A stretch of 64,000 nt of DNA from Novosphingobium sp. (GCA_024236175.1 JACKKY010000001.1:1364001-1428000); one strand, 5' to 3'. Counted from the first letter of the stretch, positions 43,499-52,751 are shown. Made by a program: numbers and translations. Notes: generated by a model not told the origin, from the letters alone.

Positions 43499-44235
43499 GG
43501 CGACACCTCATTCGCGCAAGCGCGGTATGGCTTGCCGGCTCCGCAGCGCTCATGCCGGTTGCGGCCTTTTCCGATCCGGACATGCAATCGACCGCCCAGC
43601 CCTCCGGCCTGTTCCAGCCGCCGCAGTCGACGATGCTGTTGACGCGGACACTGAGGCGCCCCCTGCCCGGCGGCAAGCAGGTGGTGACGCGGCGCAGCTA
43701 CGAAGTCAGCATCCTTCCCGACGGCGAGGGGTTCCGCATCGACGGCAAGCTGGTGGATGTGGCGGTGGAGGCCCCCGAGAATCTCGGGGCGCTGGCCGAG
43801 ATCGAACGAAAGCGGCCGGACAAGGGCATGTTTCCCATGCGGCTGGATGCAGGCGGCATGCTTCTGCCCGGCGCCGACCCGCAAGCCGGCGCTACGACGC
43901 AGGAGGCGATCGCCCTGGCTTCGCAGCAAGTGGATTCGATGAAGCTGGCCGCTTTCGACATGCTGCAGGCCCGGGCGTTCGTCGGCCAGTTCCAGAAACG
44001 GCAGGGCCTGAGCGAGTGGCCGGTCGATCTGTTCCGCCCGGCGCCGGGCAAGCGACGCGAAACCCGCACGATACCGCTGCCCAACGGCGCCCGCGGCCAG
44101 GTGACTGTGGATACCGAAGCGCAAGTCGCCGCACAGACAGGCCTGCTGTCGTCGTTTACGCGAACGGTGATCACCGATCTCGGCGATGACGTTCGGGCTA
44201 CCTACGAAACCTGGACGCTTGCCGAAAGGCCGTGA
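43495..44235 (+). CDS. Conserved hypothetical exported protein
   Basis: A 246-residue protein with a signal peptide (MRRHLIRASAVWLAGSAALMPVAAF). The mature part has no recognised domain; it contains LLTRTLRRPLPGGKQVVTRRSYEV and ends with ITDLGDDVRATYETWTL, suggesting a beta-rich periplasmic protein. Its ATG overlaps the cutA stop by four bases, so ctaA, cutA and this gene form a coupled set. Confidence 0.7.
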   Translation: MRRHLIRASAVWLAGSAALMPVAAFSDPDMQSTAQPSGLFQPPQSTMLLTRTLRRPLPGGKQVVTRRSYEVSILPDGEGFRIDGKLVDVAVEAPENLGALAEIERKRPDKGMFPMRLDAGGMLLPGADPQAGATTQEAIALASQQVDSMKLAAFDMLQARAFVGQFQKRQGLSEWPVDLFRPAPGKRRETRTIPLPNGARGQVTVDTEAQVAAQTGLLSSFTRTVITDLGDDVRATYETWTLAERP

Positions 44236-44435
44236 CGGGGCTTTGCCCGGCATCCGGAAACGGGCAATCAGATCGCTTGAGGTATTATTTTACCTCTCCG
44301 CAAAGCCCCGGTTTCGCTTGACTTGCAGGCCGAATTGCACGAATGGGCCGCCTTCCCGCCGTTCGGCGCCGGCCTTCGGGCATCGCCGGGCAGACGGGTA
44401 TAACCAAGGGTACTGACCTCAAGGAATTTCTGGCC

Positions 44436-44915
44436 ATGAAGGCGCTCAGCAAGGTCACCCGGTCGATCAAACCGGCCGAGGTGGAAAAGAAATGGCATCT
44501 CATCGATGCCGACGGGCTGGTGGTCGGCCGCGTTGCGGTGATCATCGCCAATCTCCTGCGCGGCAAGCACAAGCCGAGCTTCACCCCGCATGTCGATTGC
44601 GGCGACCATGTCGTCGTGATCAATGCCGACAAGGTGCGCCTCACCGGCAACAAGCGCGCGCAGAAGACCTATTACAAGCACACCGGATATCCCGGCGGCA
44701 TCAAGTCGGTGACCGCGGAGAAGGTGCTTGACGGTCGCTTTCCCGAGCGCGTGCTTGAAAAGGCCGTCGAACGCATGATCCCCCGCGGCCCGCTCGGCCG
44801 CGCGCAGATGCGTGCGCTGCATCTCTACGCCGGCACCGAGCATCCCCACGCGGGCAACCAGCCCGAAGTGCTCGATGTCGCTTCGCTCAATCGCAAGAAC
44901 AAGGTAGGCGCCTGA
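44436..44915 (+). CDS. rplM: 50S ribosomal protein L13
   Basis: A 159-residue protein with the L13 pattern: KKWHLIDADGLVVGRVA, LLRGKHKPSFTPHVDCGDHVVVINA, TYYKHTGYPGG and RMIPRGPLGR. A 200-base gap precedes it. The rpsI start overlaps its stop by one base. Confidence 0.97.
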   Translation: MKALSKVTRSIKPAEVEKKWHLIDADGLVVGRVAVIIANLLRGKHKPSFTPHVDCGDHVVVINADKVRLTGNKRAQKTYYKHTGYPGGIKSVTAEKVLDGRFPERVLEKAVERMIPRGPLGRAQMRALHLYAGTEHPHAGNQPEVLDVASLNRKNKVGA

Positions 44916-45436
44916 TGTCCGACAACGATACGGTCGAGAGCCTTTCCGACCTCAAGGAACTGACCGGCGACGCGCCGGCCGCCGAGGCCGAAGCGCCCAC
45001 GGAACCCGCAACGCCTGCCGCGCCGCTGCGCGACCAGGAACTCGATGGCCAGGGCCGCGCTTACGCGACCGGCCGCCGCAAGGATGCCGTTGCCCGCGTG
45101 TGGCTCAAGCCCGGCAGCGGCAAGATCACGGTCAACGGGCGCGATCAGGAAGTCTATTTCGCCCGTCCGACTCTGCGGCTCGTCATCAACCAGCCGTTCC
45201 AGATCGTCGGCCGCGCAGGCCAGTACGACGTGATCTGCACCGTCAAGGGCGGCGGTCTTTCCGGCCAGGCAGGCGCCGTGAAGCACGGTATTTCCCAGGC
45301 TCTGACGAAATACGAGCCGGAGCTGCGCTCCACCGTCAAGGCGGCAGGCTTTCTCACCCGCGACAGCCGCGTGGTCGAGCGCAAGAAGTACGGCCGTGCC
45401 AAGGCGCGCCGCAGCTTCCAGTTCTCGAAGCGCTGA
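44915..45436 (+). CDS. rpsI: 30S ribosomal protein S9
   Basis: A 173-residue S9, about 40 residues longer than the E. coli protein because of an acidic, Ala/Pro-rich N-terminal extension (residues 1-45). The S9 core follows: ATGRRKDAVARVWLKPGSGKITVNG, LSGQAGAVKHGISQAL and the C-terminal KYGRAKARRSFQFSKR tail that reaches the P site. It is translated from a TGATG junction with rplM. Confidence 0.97.
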   Translation: MSDNDTVESLSDLKELTGDAPAAEAEAPTEPATPAAPLRDQELDGQGRAYATGRRKDAVARVWLKPGSGKITVNGRDQEVYFARPTLRLVINQPFQIVGRAGQYDVICTVKGGGLSGQAGAVKHGISQALTKYEPELRSTVKAAGFLTRDSRVVERKKYGRAKARRSFQFSKR

Positions 45437-45463
45437 TCGGCAACCTTCACCGATACGAAACAG

Positions 45464-45490
45464 GGCGGTCCGGCAACGGGCCGCCTTTTT
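45464..45490 (+). terminator. Rho-independent terminator of rplM-rpsI
   Basis: GGCGGTCCG-GCAA-CGGGCCGCC forms a nine-pair stem (one G-T) with a four-base loop, followed by TTTTT. It lies 28 bases after the rpsI stop. Confidence 0.9.
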
Positions 45491-45558
45491 CGTTTCAGGC
45501 GTAGGTCATCAACCGTTAGCGAGACCGGTCTTCCTGCTTTCCAGAGGTGCCCGCCGCC

Positions 45559-46437
45559 TCAATGGACGGGGGGATCGACTGGCGGAACGGCGTGGATCGG
45601 CGCAATCGGTTCTCCCGGCCGGCGGGGAGGCATGGCATCCTCGGGAATGTCGTCGATCTGCATATCGGCCGTCGCGACATCGGCAAGGTTGCGGGCCCTG
45701 ACGCTGACCACCCCGTCGCTGATGGAAACCTCGTTGAAGCTGGGCGGGCTTGACCGCAAGCGCTTCGAGAGCGTTCCTGCACCGATCATCCTGACAGGGC
45801 CTTCATCGGTCTGCTCGATGAGATCGAAAGGGTCGTGGACATGGCCTGAGAGAACCGCCAGCACGTTGCGCCGCGCCAGCTCCCTCAGGGCCAGGCCGCC
45901 CCGGTGCGTAAGCGCAGTTCCGTCGGTGCCGGCCTCGACGAGGGGGTGATGCGCGGTGACGATCACACCCGTCCCAGCCGGCAGGGCATCGATTGCATCC
46001 AGCGTCTTGCGCAGCGCCGGACGGGTGATCCAGCCCTTCGACCAGTTCAGCCGCCATTGTGCGCGTGCCGTCGTCTTGAGCGGCACAATGGCCATTCCGT
46101 CGAGGATGATCTCACGCTCCAGCAGTGCCTTGATCCCGCGAAACCGGCGATAGGGATCGACGAACCGTTCGATCAGGTTGAAGTAGGGCATGTCGTGATT
46201 GCCGATTTCCATGGTGACCGGCACCGGCAAGCTCCTGATCCAGCGACAGGCCGCATCGAATTCGCGATGCCGGGCCCGCATCGTCAGGTCGCCGGTAATA
46301 GCAACGACGTCGGGCGCTTCGCTTTCGATGCACTGTTCGACCCAGGACAGCGCCGTCGGATCTGGCAGCCCGAAATGGATGTCGCTGAGATGGAACAGCT
46401 TCAACGGGTTCCCCGCCTTCGCGGCGCTATCCGGCAT
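45559..46437 (-). CDS. Metallophosphoesterase
   Basis: A 292-residue calcineurin-like phosphoesterase with the five metal motifs: LSDIHFG, AITGDLTMRA, EIGNHDMPYF, TAHHPL and VLSGHVHDP. It probably hydrolyses a phosphodiester such as a cyclic nucleotide or lipid-linked substrate. The ATG at 46437 lies 11 bases inside the upstream lipid kinase reading frame, so the two were co-translated before that gene broke. Confidence 0.88.
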   Translation of the reverse strand: MPDSAAKAGNPLKLFHLSDIHFGLPDPTALSWVEQCIESEAPDVVAITGDLTMRARHREFDAACRWIRSLPVPVTMEIGNHDMPYFNLIERFVDPYRRFRGIKALLEREIILDGMAIVPLKTTARAQWRLNWSKGWITRPALRKTLDAIDALPAGTGVIVTAHHPLVEAGTDGTALTHRGGLALRELARRNVLAVLSGHVHDPFDLIEQTDEGPVRMIGAGTLSKRLRSSPPSFNEVSISDGVVSVRARNLADVATADMQIDDIPEDAMPPRRPGEPIAPIHAVPPVDPPVH

Positions 46438-47265
46438 CGATCGTTTCCAGCAGGTCGACCCCGCAACGGGCAAGCCGGAACGTCTCCCTAGACTCACCTT
46501 GATTCGGTTCGCCGTCAATCAGCAAGCCCATCGGCTCTCCTTCCGGGCAACTCAACTCCAGGCATTCGTAGGTCCCGAGCAGATCATGGGGCCCGTCGCG
46601 AAAGTCCCCCTGCAACAATGCCGCCGCCTGCGAGGCATAATCTGTGACGCTTTCCGCGTAATAGCCGCGCGCCTCAAGCGCATCTTGCATGGGAGAGACC
46701 ATGATCGCCGCATAGCCTTCCGCCCTGCCGCAGCCGGGATTGCGGCAGACCACCTTGGCTCCGCCGACGGATTCGATGACCGCATCGGAAGCGGCACTGA
46801 CCATTTCGGGCAGGTCAGTCGAACGCATCGCTTCGCGGCACATCGTTCCGCGGTGCCGGGTCCGGCGAGAACGCCGGTCAAGGCGTAACCGCTGCGCGAA
46901 CTGACGATCGTCGGGCGAACCTTGCGGACGTTCGAACCGCCAAGGCGCGCGATGATCTCGCCGGCTGACGCCTCTCCGTGCAGGCGCCGGGAAAGCAGGT
47001 TCATGGTCCCGCCCGGCAGGACGAGCAGCCGGCCTTCCCAACCGAACAGCCCCGTGACCACGCTGCTGATGGTTCCGTCGCCGGCAAAGATTACGACCAG
47101 ATCGACGCCGCGCTCGCGCAGCTCGGAGATTTCCGGCGCGTCTTCCTCCGGAAAGCGGATCTTCCGCTCAAGATTGCAGCCGGCCTCGCCCAGCGCGTTG
47201 TCGAGCATGGCAAGGGCCTCGGGATCGTTCCTCCCGCTCGCCGCGTTGTAGATCAGCCAGGCCAT
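46427..47265 (-). pseudogene. Diacylglycerol kinase-family gene with frameshift
   Basis: Two frames together make one DAGK/YegS-like protein of about 278 residues. The first half (WLIYNAASGRND, VIFAGDGTISSVV, LLVLPGGTMNLLSRRL, with the ATP-site GGDGT-like GDGT and the PGGTMN motif) runs to about 46851. The second half (REAMRSTDLPEMV, then SPEGEPMGLLIDGEP near the end) is in another frame from about 46838 to 46427. One missing base, or two extra, between 46838 and 46851 explains this. There is no slippery heptamer there. It is either a real inactivating indel or a sequence error. Confidence 0.8.
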
Positions 47266-47317
47266 GCATCCGCGTATCATCAGACAGATATCTCTCGAAC
47301 ACCCGGGCAGGTTCCCG

Positions 47318-47584
47318 CTACACGCGGCCGGAAATGATGAGCCATGCCGAAATAGCATTGAGCACGCTGTAGACGGCATAGCCCCAGGCCCAGGCGGTGG
47401 AGCCGGTCGCGACCATCAGCATGGCGCCCAGCAACATCAGGAATTCCACCACGAGGCTGAAGCGGCCGCCGAGCATGTGAAAGAACCACGGCATCCGGCC
47501 AAGCAGCGGATGGTCGCTTTCCAGCACGGCCTTGTGCATGGCGAAATTGGCTATGCCGAGAACGAAGAGGACGAAGATGGCCAT
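47318..47584 (-). CDS. Small membrane protein, hypothetical
   Basis: An 88-residue protein with two or three hydrophobic helices (MAIFVLFVLGIANFAMHKA, FSLVVEFLMLLGAMLMVA, AWAWGYAVYSVLNAISAWLI). No family is recognised. It lies between fumarase and the lipid kinase remnant on the same strand. Confidence 0.65.
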   Translation of the reverse strand: MAIFVLFVLGIANFAMHKAVLESDHPLLGRMPWFFHMLGGRFSLVVEFLMLLGAMLMVATGSTAWAWGYAVYSVLNAISAWLIISGRV

Positions 47585-47632
47585 TGCGCCGCCCCAATGT
47601 AAGGCCGGCGCCGGAAATCACCAACAAGGGCT

Positions 47633-49159
47633 TCAGCTTCCCTGAAGCAGTCCCTCCCTGGCGATCTTGTCTTTCCAAGCCAGCGGCGCCAGCTCGTGGA
47701 CATTGTTGCCCTCGCTGTCGACCGCGACGGTCACCGGCATGTCCTCGACCTCGAATTCGTAGATCGCTTCCATGCCCAGATCCTCGAATGCGACGACCTT
47801 GGCCTCGCGGATCGCCCGGGCCACGAGATAGGCCGCGCCGCCTACCGCCATCAGATACGCGACCTTGTGCCGGGCGATTTCCTTGACGGCGCTCTGGCCC
47901 CGTTCCGCCTTGCCGATCATCGCCAGCAGGCCGAGCTCGAGCATCATGTCGGTGAACTTGTCCATGCGGGTCGCGGTCGTCGGACCCGCCGGACCGACCA
48001 CCTCTCCCATTACGGGATCGACCGGGCCGACATAGTAGATCGCCCGGTTCCTGAAATCGACGGGCAGTTCCTCGCCTTTGGCGAGCATGTCCTGGATGCG
48101 CTTGTGTGCCGCATCGCGCCCCGTCAGCATCTTGCCGTTCAGCAGCAGCCGGTCGCCATGCTTCCAGCTTTGCACTTCCTCCGGCGTCAGATTGTCGAGA
48201 TCGACGCGCTTCGCGGCAGCATCCGGCGCCCAGTCGACTTTCGGCCACTCGTCCAGTTTCGGCTTTTCGAGGAAGCTCGGGCCCGAACCGTCCAGCGTGA
48301 AATGCGCGTGGCGGGTTGCCGCGCAATTGGGGATCATCGCGACCGGCTTGCCGGCGGCATGGCAAGGCCAGTCGAGGATCTTGACGTCGAGAATGGTGGA
48401 AAGGCCGCCGAGCCCCTGAGCACCGATACCCAGCGCGTTGACCTTGTCGAAGATCTCGATGCGCAGCTTCTCGATATCGTTCTCGGGGCCCCGGGCCTTG
48501 AGCTGGCCCATGTCGATCGGGTCCATCAGGCTTTGCTTGGCCAGCTTGACGCAATGTTCCGCCGTGCCGCCGATGCCTATGCCCAGCATGCCCGGCGGGC
48601 ACCAGCCGGCACCCATCTGCGGCAGCATCTCCAGCACCCAGTCGACGATCGAATCGCTCGGATTCATCATCTTGAACTTGGACTTGTTCTCGCTGCCGCC
48701 GCCCTTGGCCGCGACATCGATCGAAACCGTATTGCCCTTCACCATTTCGACCGACAGCACGCAGGGCGTGTTGTCGCGGGTGTTGCGCCGCGTGAAAGCC
48801 GGGTCGGCAAGGATGGAGGCGCGAAGCTTGTTCTCGGGCAGGGTGTAGGCGCGCCGCACGCCTTCATCGACGACTTCCTGCAACGACATGCCGGACTCCA
48901 GGCGGCAATCCTGGCCCCATTTGACGAAGACGTTGACGATGCCGGTGTCCTGGCAGATCGGACGGTGCCCTTCGGCGCACATCCGGCTGTTGGTCAGAAT
49001 CTGGGCGATGGCGTCCTTGGCCGCCGAGCCCTGTTCGGCCTCATAGGCTTCGCCCAGCGCCCGGATGTAGTCCATGGGGTGATAGTAGCTGATATACTGC
49101 AATGCGTCGGCGACGCTTTCGATGAGGTCTTCCTCGCGGATGGTCACCATGTCGGCCAT
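47633..49159 (-). CDS. fumA: Fumarate hydratase, class I
   Basis: A 508-residue [4Fe-4S] hydro-lyase converting fumarate to malate. The cluster cysteines lie in ICQDTG, GAGWCPPGM and IPNCAATRH-type segments. RRNTRDNTPCVLSVEMV, KGGGSENKSKFKMM and VGPAGPTTATRMDKF (C-terminal swivel domain) are diagnostic. The single-chain form is as in E. coli FumA. No class II fumC is in the window. Confidence 0.94.
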   Translation of the reverse strand: MADMVTIREEDLIESVADALQYISYYHPMDYIRALGEAYEAEQGSAAKDAIAQILTNSRMCAEGHRPICQDTGIVNVFVKWGQDCRLESGMSLQEVVDEGVRRAYTLPENKLRASILADPAFTRRNTRDNTPCVLSVEMVKGNTVSIDVAAKGGGSENKSKFKMMNPSDSIVDWVLEMLPQMGAGWCPPGMLGIGIGGTAEHCVKLAKQSLMDPIDMGQLKARGPENDIEKLRIEIFDKVNALGIGAQGLGGLSTILDVKILDWPCHAAGKPVAMIPNCAATRHAHFTLDGSGPSFLEKPKLDEWPKVDWAPDAAAKRVDLDNLTPEEVQSWKHGDRLLLNGKMLTGRDAAHKRIQDMLAKGEELPVDFRNRAIYYVGPVDPVMGEVVGPAGPTTATRMDKFTDMMLELGLLAMIGKAERGQSAVKEIARHKVAYLMAVGGAAYLVARAIREAKVVAFEDLGMEAIYEFEVEDMPVTVAVDSEGNNVHELAPLAWKDKIAREGLLQGS

Positions 49160-49366
49160 GCTGGAGCGCTCCTGAAAGGGGGTGAATCGCCTATTCCCTT
49201 AGGCTTGGCAGGGCCCTTGCGTCAAAGCGCTTGGCACGGCCACCCGTTTCGGGCCCTTGCGCAGCCGGTTATCAGTTTACGGCCTAGGCCGGTTAGCCTA
49301 GAAGCGCTGCGATTGCGTGCCCGCCCGTGCCGTGCAACATGCGGGCGCCCAAGGGGAATTGATACG

Positions 49367-49969
49367 ATGACCATCACCGAGGAACGCCCCGCCGCCGCCT
49401 CAGAAGCAGCCCGGCGTGCCATGATCGACAGCCAGCTTCGCACCAGCGGCGTCAACGAGCCGTGGGTGCTGGCCGCCATGGCCGGCGTTGCGCGAGAGGA
49501 TTTCGTGCCCGAAACGATGCGCGCGGCCGCCTATATCGACCGGGCGATTCCGCTTGGCGACGGCCGGTTCCTGGCTTCGCCGCTGGTCCACGGCAAGATG
49601 TTGGCCGAAGCGGCACCGCAGCCCGAAGACAAGGCGCTGCTGATCGGCGATGGCGAGGGCTATCTCGCCGCCTTGCTGAGGCCGCTTGTCGCCTCGCTGG
49701 ATGCCATCGACCCGTCGGAAGCGACCTCGAAGAAGAGCAAGGGTCCCTATTCGCTGATCGTCATCGACGGTGCGATCGAACAGCTCTCCTCCGCAGTCGC
49801 GGCGCGGCTTGCCGACGAGGGGCGATTGATCACGGGCCTGGTCGAAAGAGGCGTCACGCGAATTGCGGCCGGTCGCAAGGCTGCCGGAGACGTCGCGTTG
49901 CTGCCGCTCGCCGAAATCGGAATTCCCGTCCTGCCCGAATTTGCTGCCCCTAAACGCTGGAGTTTCTGA
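49367..49969 (+). CDS. Protein-L-isoaspartate methyltransferase homologue, shortened
   Basis: A 200-residue protein with the Pcm N-terminal pattern (RRAMIDSQLRTSGVNEPWVLAAMAGVAREDFVPETMRAAAY is the conserved zone; key bits DSQLRTSGV and VPREDFVP-like VAREDFVPE). The SAM motif I is LIGDGEGYLAALL. After LDAIDPSEATSKKSKG it jumps straight to YSLIVIDGAIE, so roughly 30 residues of the usual Rossmann core are missing. Catalysis is therefore doubtful. It sits three bases before tolC, as this family often does in alphaproteobacteria. Confidence 0.75.
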   Translation: MTITEERPAAASEAARRAMIDSQLRTSGVNEPWVLAAMAGVAREDFVPETMRAAAYIDRAIPLGDGRFLASPLVHGKMLAEAAPQPEDKALLIGDGEGYLAALLRPLVASLDAIDPSEATSKKSKGPYSLIVIDGAIEQLSSAVAARLADEGRLITGLVERGVTRIAAGRKAAGDVALLPLAEIGIPVLPEFAAPKRWSF

Positions 49970-49972
49970 GCC

Positions 49973-51430
49973 ATGGGGCGGGTTGCTGCACATGCCGGGC
50001 TCCTGGCGGGCGCTGCCTTGTTTGCAGTTGCCACGGCACCCGCATCCCGAGCCGACGACCTGCGCGAAGCCCTGGCAAGCGCCTATCGTACGAATCCCAC
50101 GCTTCAGGCCGCGCGCGCGGGCCAGCGCGCGATCGACGAGAACGTTCCGATCGAGAAATCGAACGGACTTCCTTCGATCGACGGACAGGCCACGCATACC
50201 GAGATCCTGAAGAAAAGCCCCAACAGCTTCACCAGCCCGGACCGGGTGCTGAACGCCAATGTCTCGCTGTCGGTTCCGGTCTATTCGGGCGGTGCCGTGC
50301 GCAATGCGGTGAAGGCGGCCAAGACCAGGGTCAAGGCGGGCCAGGCCGATCTGCGCGCCACCGAATCGGCAGTGTTCTCACAGGTTGTCGCCACCTACAT
50401 GGACGTCATCCTGAATGAAGCCGTGGTCGGCCTGAACCGCAAGCAGGTCGAGGTGCTCGACGTCAACTTGCAGGCGACAAGCGACCGCTTCGAGATCGGC
50501 GATCTGACGCGCACCGACGTCGCGCAGTCCCAGGCACGCCTTGCGCTCGCCCAGGGCGACACCCGCACGGCCGAAGCCAATCTCGCATCAGCGCGCGAAT
50601 TCTACATCCAGCTGGTCGGCAAGCCTCCGGCCGACCTCCAGCCGCCGCCGCCGCTGCCGAACCTGCCCGAAACGGCTGAACAGGCGGTGGCCGTGGCGCT
50701 TGAAAACAATCCGGACATCCTTGCTGCGCGCGAGCGCGCCAAGGCTGCCGAACACGACATCGACGTTGCCGGTTCCAGCCGGCTGCCAAGACTCGATGTC
50801 TTCACCCAGGGTGCGTATCAGGACTACTTCGGGACGCTGGGCGGCAACGTCGGCGGTTCGGTCTTCGCCCAGTCGGAGAAAACCGCGCAAGCGGGAGTGC
50901 GCGCGACGATACCGATTTTCCAGGGCGGCTTTCCCGCTGCCCGCAGGCGTCAGGCGCAGGCGAACGCCGCCGCGGCGATGGAAACCGAAATCGCGGTCGA
51001 ACGCGACGTCATCGCGCAGACGAGAGCGGCATTCTCTTCCTGGGTGGCGGCGAACGAGCTCATTGCATCGACCCAGCTCGCCGTCGATGCCGCCGGACTG
51101 AGCCTCGAAGGCGTGCGCGCTGAAAACAGTGTCGGCAATCGCACCATTCTCAATATCCTGGATGCAGAGCAGGAACTCCTGCAAGCCAGGGTCCGGCTGG
51201 TGACGGCAAGGCGCAACGCCTATGTCGCGGGCTTCTCGCTGCTGGCCGCCATGGGCAGGGCCGAAGCCAAGGATCTCAATCTCGACGGCGGCGCGCTGTA
51301 CGATCCGCAAGACAACTACAGGCGAGTTCGGGGCAAGTGGTTCGATTGGGACGACGACCCTGCCCCCACCGCGCAATCGACCCGGACCGTTGACACACCG
51401 GTCCAGGACGGTTCAATTTCGGAAAACTGA
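49973..51430 (+). CDS. tolC: TolC family outer membrane channel
   Basis: A 485-residue outer membrane efflux protein with a signal peptide (ending PASRA-DD). It shows two repeats of the TolC type (DLREALASAYRTNPTLQAARAG; AVAVALENNPDILAARERAK), YSGGAVRNAV, DLTRTDVAQSQARLALAQGD and NRTILNILDAEQELLQARV. It forms the exit duct of type I secretion and RND pumps; no pump genes are adjacent. PCM-like and PopZ-like genes flank it closely. Confidence 0.94.
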   Translation: MGRVAAHAGLLAGAALFAVATAPASRADDLREALASAYRTNPTLQAARAGQRAIDENVPIEKSNGLPSIDGQATHTEILKKSPNSFTSPDRVLNANVSLSVPVYSGGAVRNAVKAAKTRVKAGQADLRATESAVFSQVVATYMDVILNEAVVGLNRKQVEVLDVNLQATSDRFEIGDLTRTDVAQSQARLALAQGDTRTAEANLASAREFYIQLVGKPPADLQPPPPLPNLPETAEQAVAVALENNPDILAARERAKAAEHDIDVAGSSRLPRLDVFTQGAYQDYFGTLGGNVGGSVFAQSEKTAQAGVRATIPIFQGGFPAARRRQAQANAAAAMETEIAVERDVIAQTRAAFSSWVAANELIASTQLAVDAAGLSLEGVRAENSVGNRTILNILDAEQELLQARVRLVTARRNAYVAGFSLLAAMGRAEAKDLNLDGGALYDPQDNYRRVRGKWFDWDDDPAPTAQSTRTVDTPVQDGSISEN

Positions 51431-51448
51431 TTCCAAGAGGGCAATGCG

Positions 51449-51898
51449 ATGCGTCAGGCCGGGGAACCGACGGTCGAGGAAATTCTTGAGTCGATCAAGA
51501 AGGTGATCGCGCGAGACAACCGCGCGGGCGCGGCCGAGGAGCGGCGTCAGCGTGAGACCGACGGCGTGGCGGAGGCCGGTTCTGACGACGATGACGTGCT
51601 GGACCTCGCGGAAAACGCCGAGTTCATCGAGACCGATAGCGACGAGGCGGCGAATGTCGGCTCGCTTGTGACCGAGAAGGCACAGGCTTCGATGCGTGAA
51701 TCTCTCGAAGCGCTGGCGATGCTTTCCGAACCGGGCGCCCAGCCGCAAATCGTCCGTTCCGGCGAAACCTCGCTGGAAGGCATGGTGCGCGAGTTGTTGC
51801 GGCCGGCGCTGGCGGAATGGCTCGACAAGAATCTTCCGCCGCTGGTCGAGCGCATGGTCGCAGCGGAAATCGCGAGGATTGCAGGCAAGCGCGGCTAG
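51449..51898 (+). CDS. PopZ-like DUF2497 protein
   Basis: A 149-residue protein with the two conserved ends of PopZ: the N-terminal helix EPTVEEILESIKKVIARDN and the C-terminal helices LEGMVRELLRPALAEWLDKNLPPLVERMVAAEIARI. Between them is a low-complexity acidic region (residues 38-75), as in PopZ. In Caulobacter PopZ polymerises at cell poles and anchors the chromosome origin. It sits 10 kb from the probable origin. It is shorter than Caulobacter PopZ, mainly in the spacer. Confidence 0.87.
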   Translation: MRQAGEPTVEEILESIKKVIARDNRAGAAEERRQRETDGVAEAGSDDDDVLDLAENAEFIETDSDEAANVGSLVTEKAQASMRESLEALAMLSEPGAQPQIVRSGETSLEGMVRELLRPALAEWLDKNLPPLVERMVAAEIARIAGKRG

Positions 51899-51936
51899 CG
51901 CACAGCCAGCGCCTTCCCTTCCTTCCGGCATTTCAC

Positions 51937-52368
51937 ATGGCAAAGCCCGAACCCCACCTGCTCGATCCGGCGCGCTACCCGGTCCGGTGCGAAATCGAGC
52001 CGCGCTTCGGTGACCTGGACACCAACCTGCACATCAACAATGTGGCGCTGGCGGGCATTCTTGAGGAAGCGCGCGTCCGGTTCCACCGGTCGGTCGGATT
52101 GCCGATGGGCCGTGAAGGGATCTCCCAGATGGTGGCCAGCTTCTCGATCGAATATCTGGGGCAGAGCCATTATCCCGAACCGCTTGAAATCCACGTGGCC
52201 GCCATCGATATCGGTCGTACGAGCCAGACTCTCGGTCAATTGGTCATCCAGAATGGGCAGCATGTCGCATTCGCCCGGGTGGTGCTCGTGAATGTCCGCG
52301 ACAACAGGCCTGCGGAGCACTCGCAGGCCTTTCGCGAAGCTGTCAGGCCCTGGATGCTGAAACGATGA
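51937..52368 (+). CDS. Acyl-CoA thioesterase (hot-dog fold, 4HBT)
   Basis: A 143-residue hot-dog protein: RFGDLDTNLHINNVALAGILEEAR carries the Asp and the HINN segment of 4-hydroxybenzoyl-CoA thioesterase-like enzymes. It hydrolyses an acyl-CoA; chain length is unknown. Its stop overlaps the next gene by four bases. Confidence 0.83.
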   Translation: MAKPEPHLLDPARYPVRCEIEPRFGDLDTNLHINNVALAGILEEARVRFHRSVGLPMGREGISQMVASFSIEYLGQSHYPEPLEIHVAAIDIGRTSQTLGQLVIQNGQHVAFARVVLVNVRDNRPAEHSQAFREAVRPWMLKR

Positions 52369-52751
52369 AGGCAAATCCGGAAGAAGTGGCAAACGCGCGC
52401 CGTGCTCTGTCCGCCTATGGCGGCGATACGATCGAGCGCCACATCTTTCTCTGTGCCGAGTCCGAAAAAGGCGGTTGTTGCGCGCGAGAAGCCGGAACGG
52501 CGGCGTGGAAATACCTGAAACGACGCCTGAAGGAGCTGGGCCTCGACAAAAAGGGCGGCGTCTACCGGAGCAAGGCCGATTGCCTGAGGATCTGCGTCGC
52601 CGGCCCGGTCGCGGTCGTCTGGCCCGATGGCGTGTGGTATCACAGCTGCAACGAGGAGGTGCTCGAACGCATCATCCAGGAACATCTCATCGGTGGTGTG
52701 CCGGTCGAGGAGTTCCGGCTGCATCCTGCGGCAGTCCCTCCGCCAGCCTGA
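52365..52751 (+). CDS. Thioredoxin-fold (2Fe-2S) ferredoxin
   Basis: A 128-residue protein with the thioredoxin-like ferredoxin cysteine pattern: HIFLCAESEKGGCC (first cysteines), then YRSKADCLRICVAGPVAVVWPDGVWYHSC. It could carry electrons for an oxygenase or another redox enzyme; nothing ties it to a partner except the thioesterase gene it overlaps (ATGA). Confidence 0.82.
   Translation: MKANPEEVANARRALSAYGGDTIERHIFLCAESEKGGCCAREAGTAAWKYLKRRLKELGLDKKGGVYRSKADCLRICVAGPVAVVWPDGVWYHSCNEEVLERIIQEHLIGGVPVEEFRLHPAAVPPPA

Noticed and set aside
46427..47041. The downstream half of the lipid kinase as a separate short gene
   Set aside because: Its first ~65 residues are out-of-frame noise over the kinase N-terminal coding region; the rest continues the kinase sequence, so it is one broken gene.
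47696..49969. A 757-residue plus-strand frame antisense to fumarase
   Set aside because: It is a shadow of the GC-rich fumarase gene; only its last 200 residues, from 49367, are a real protein.
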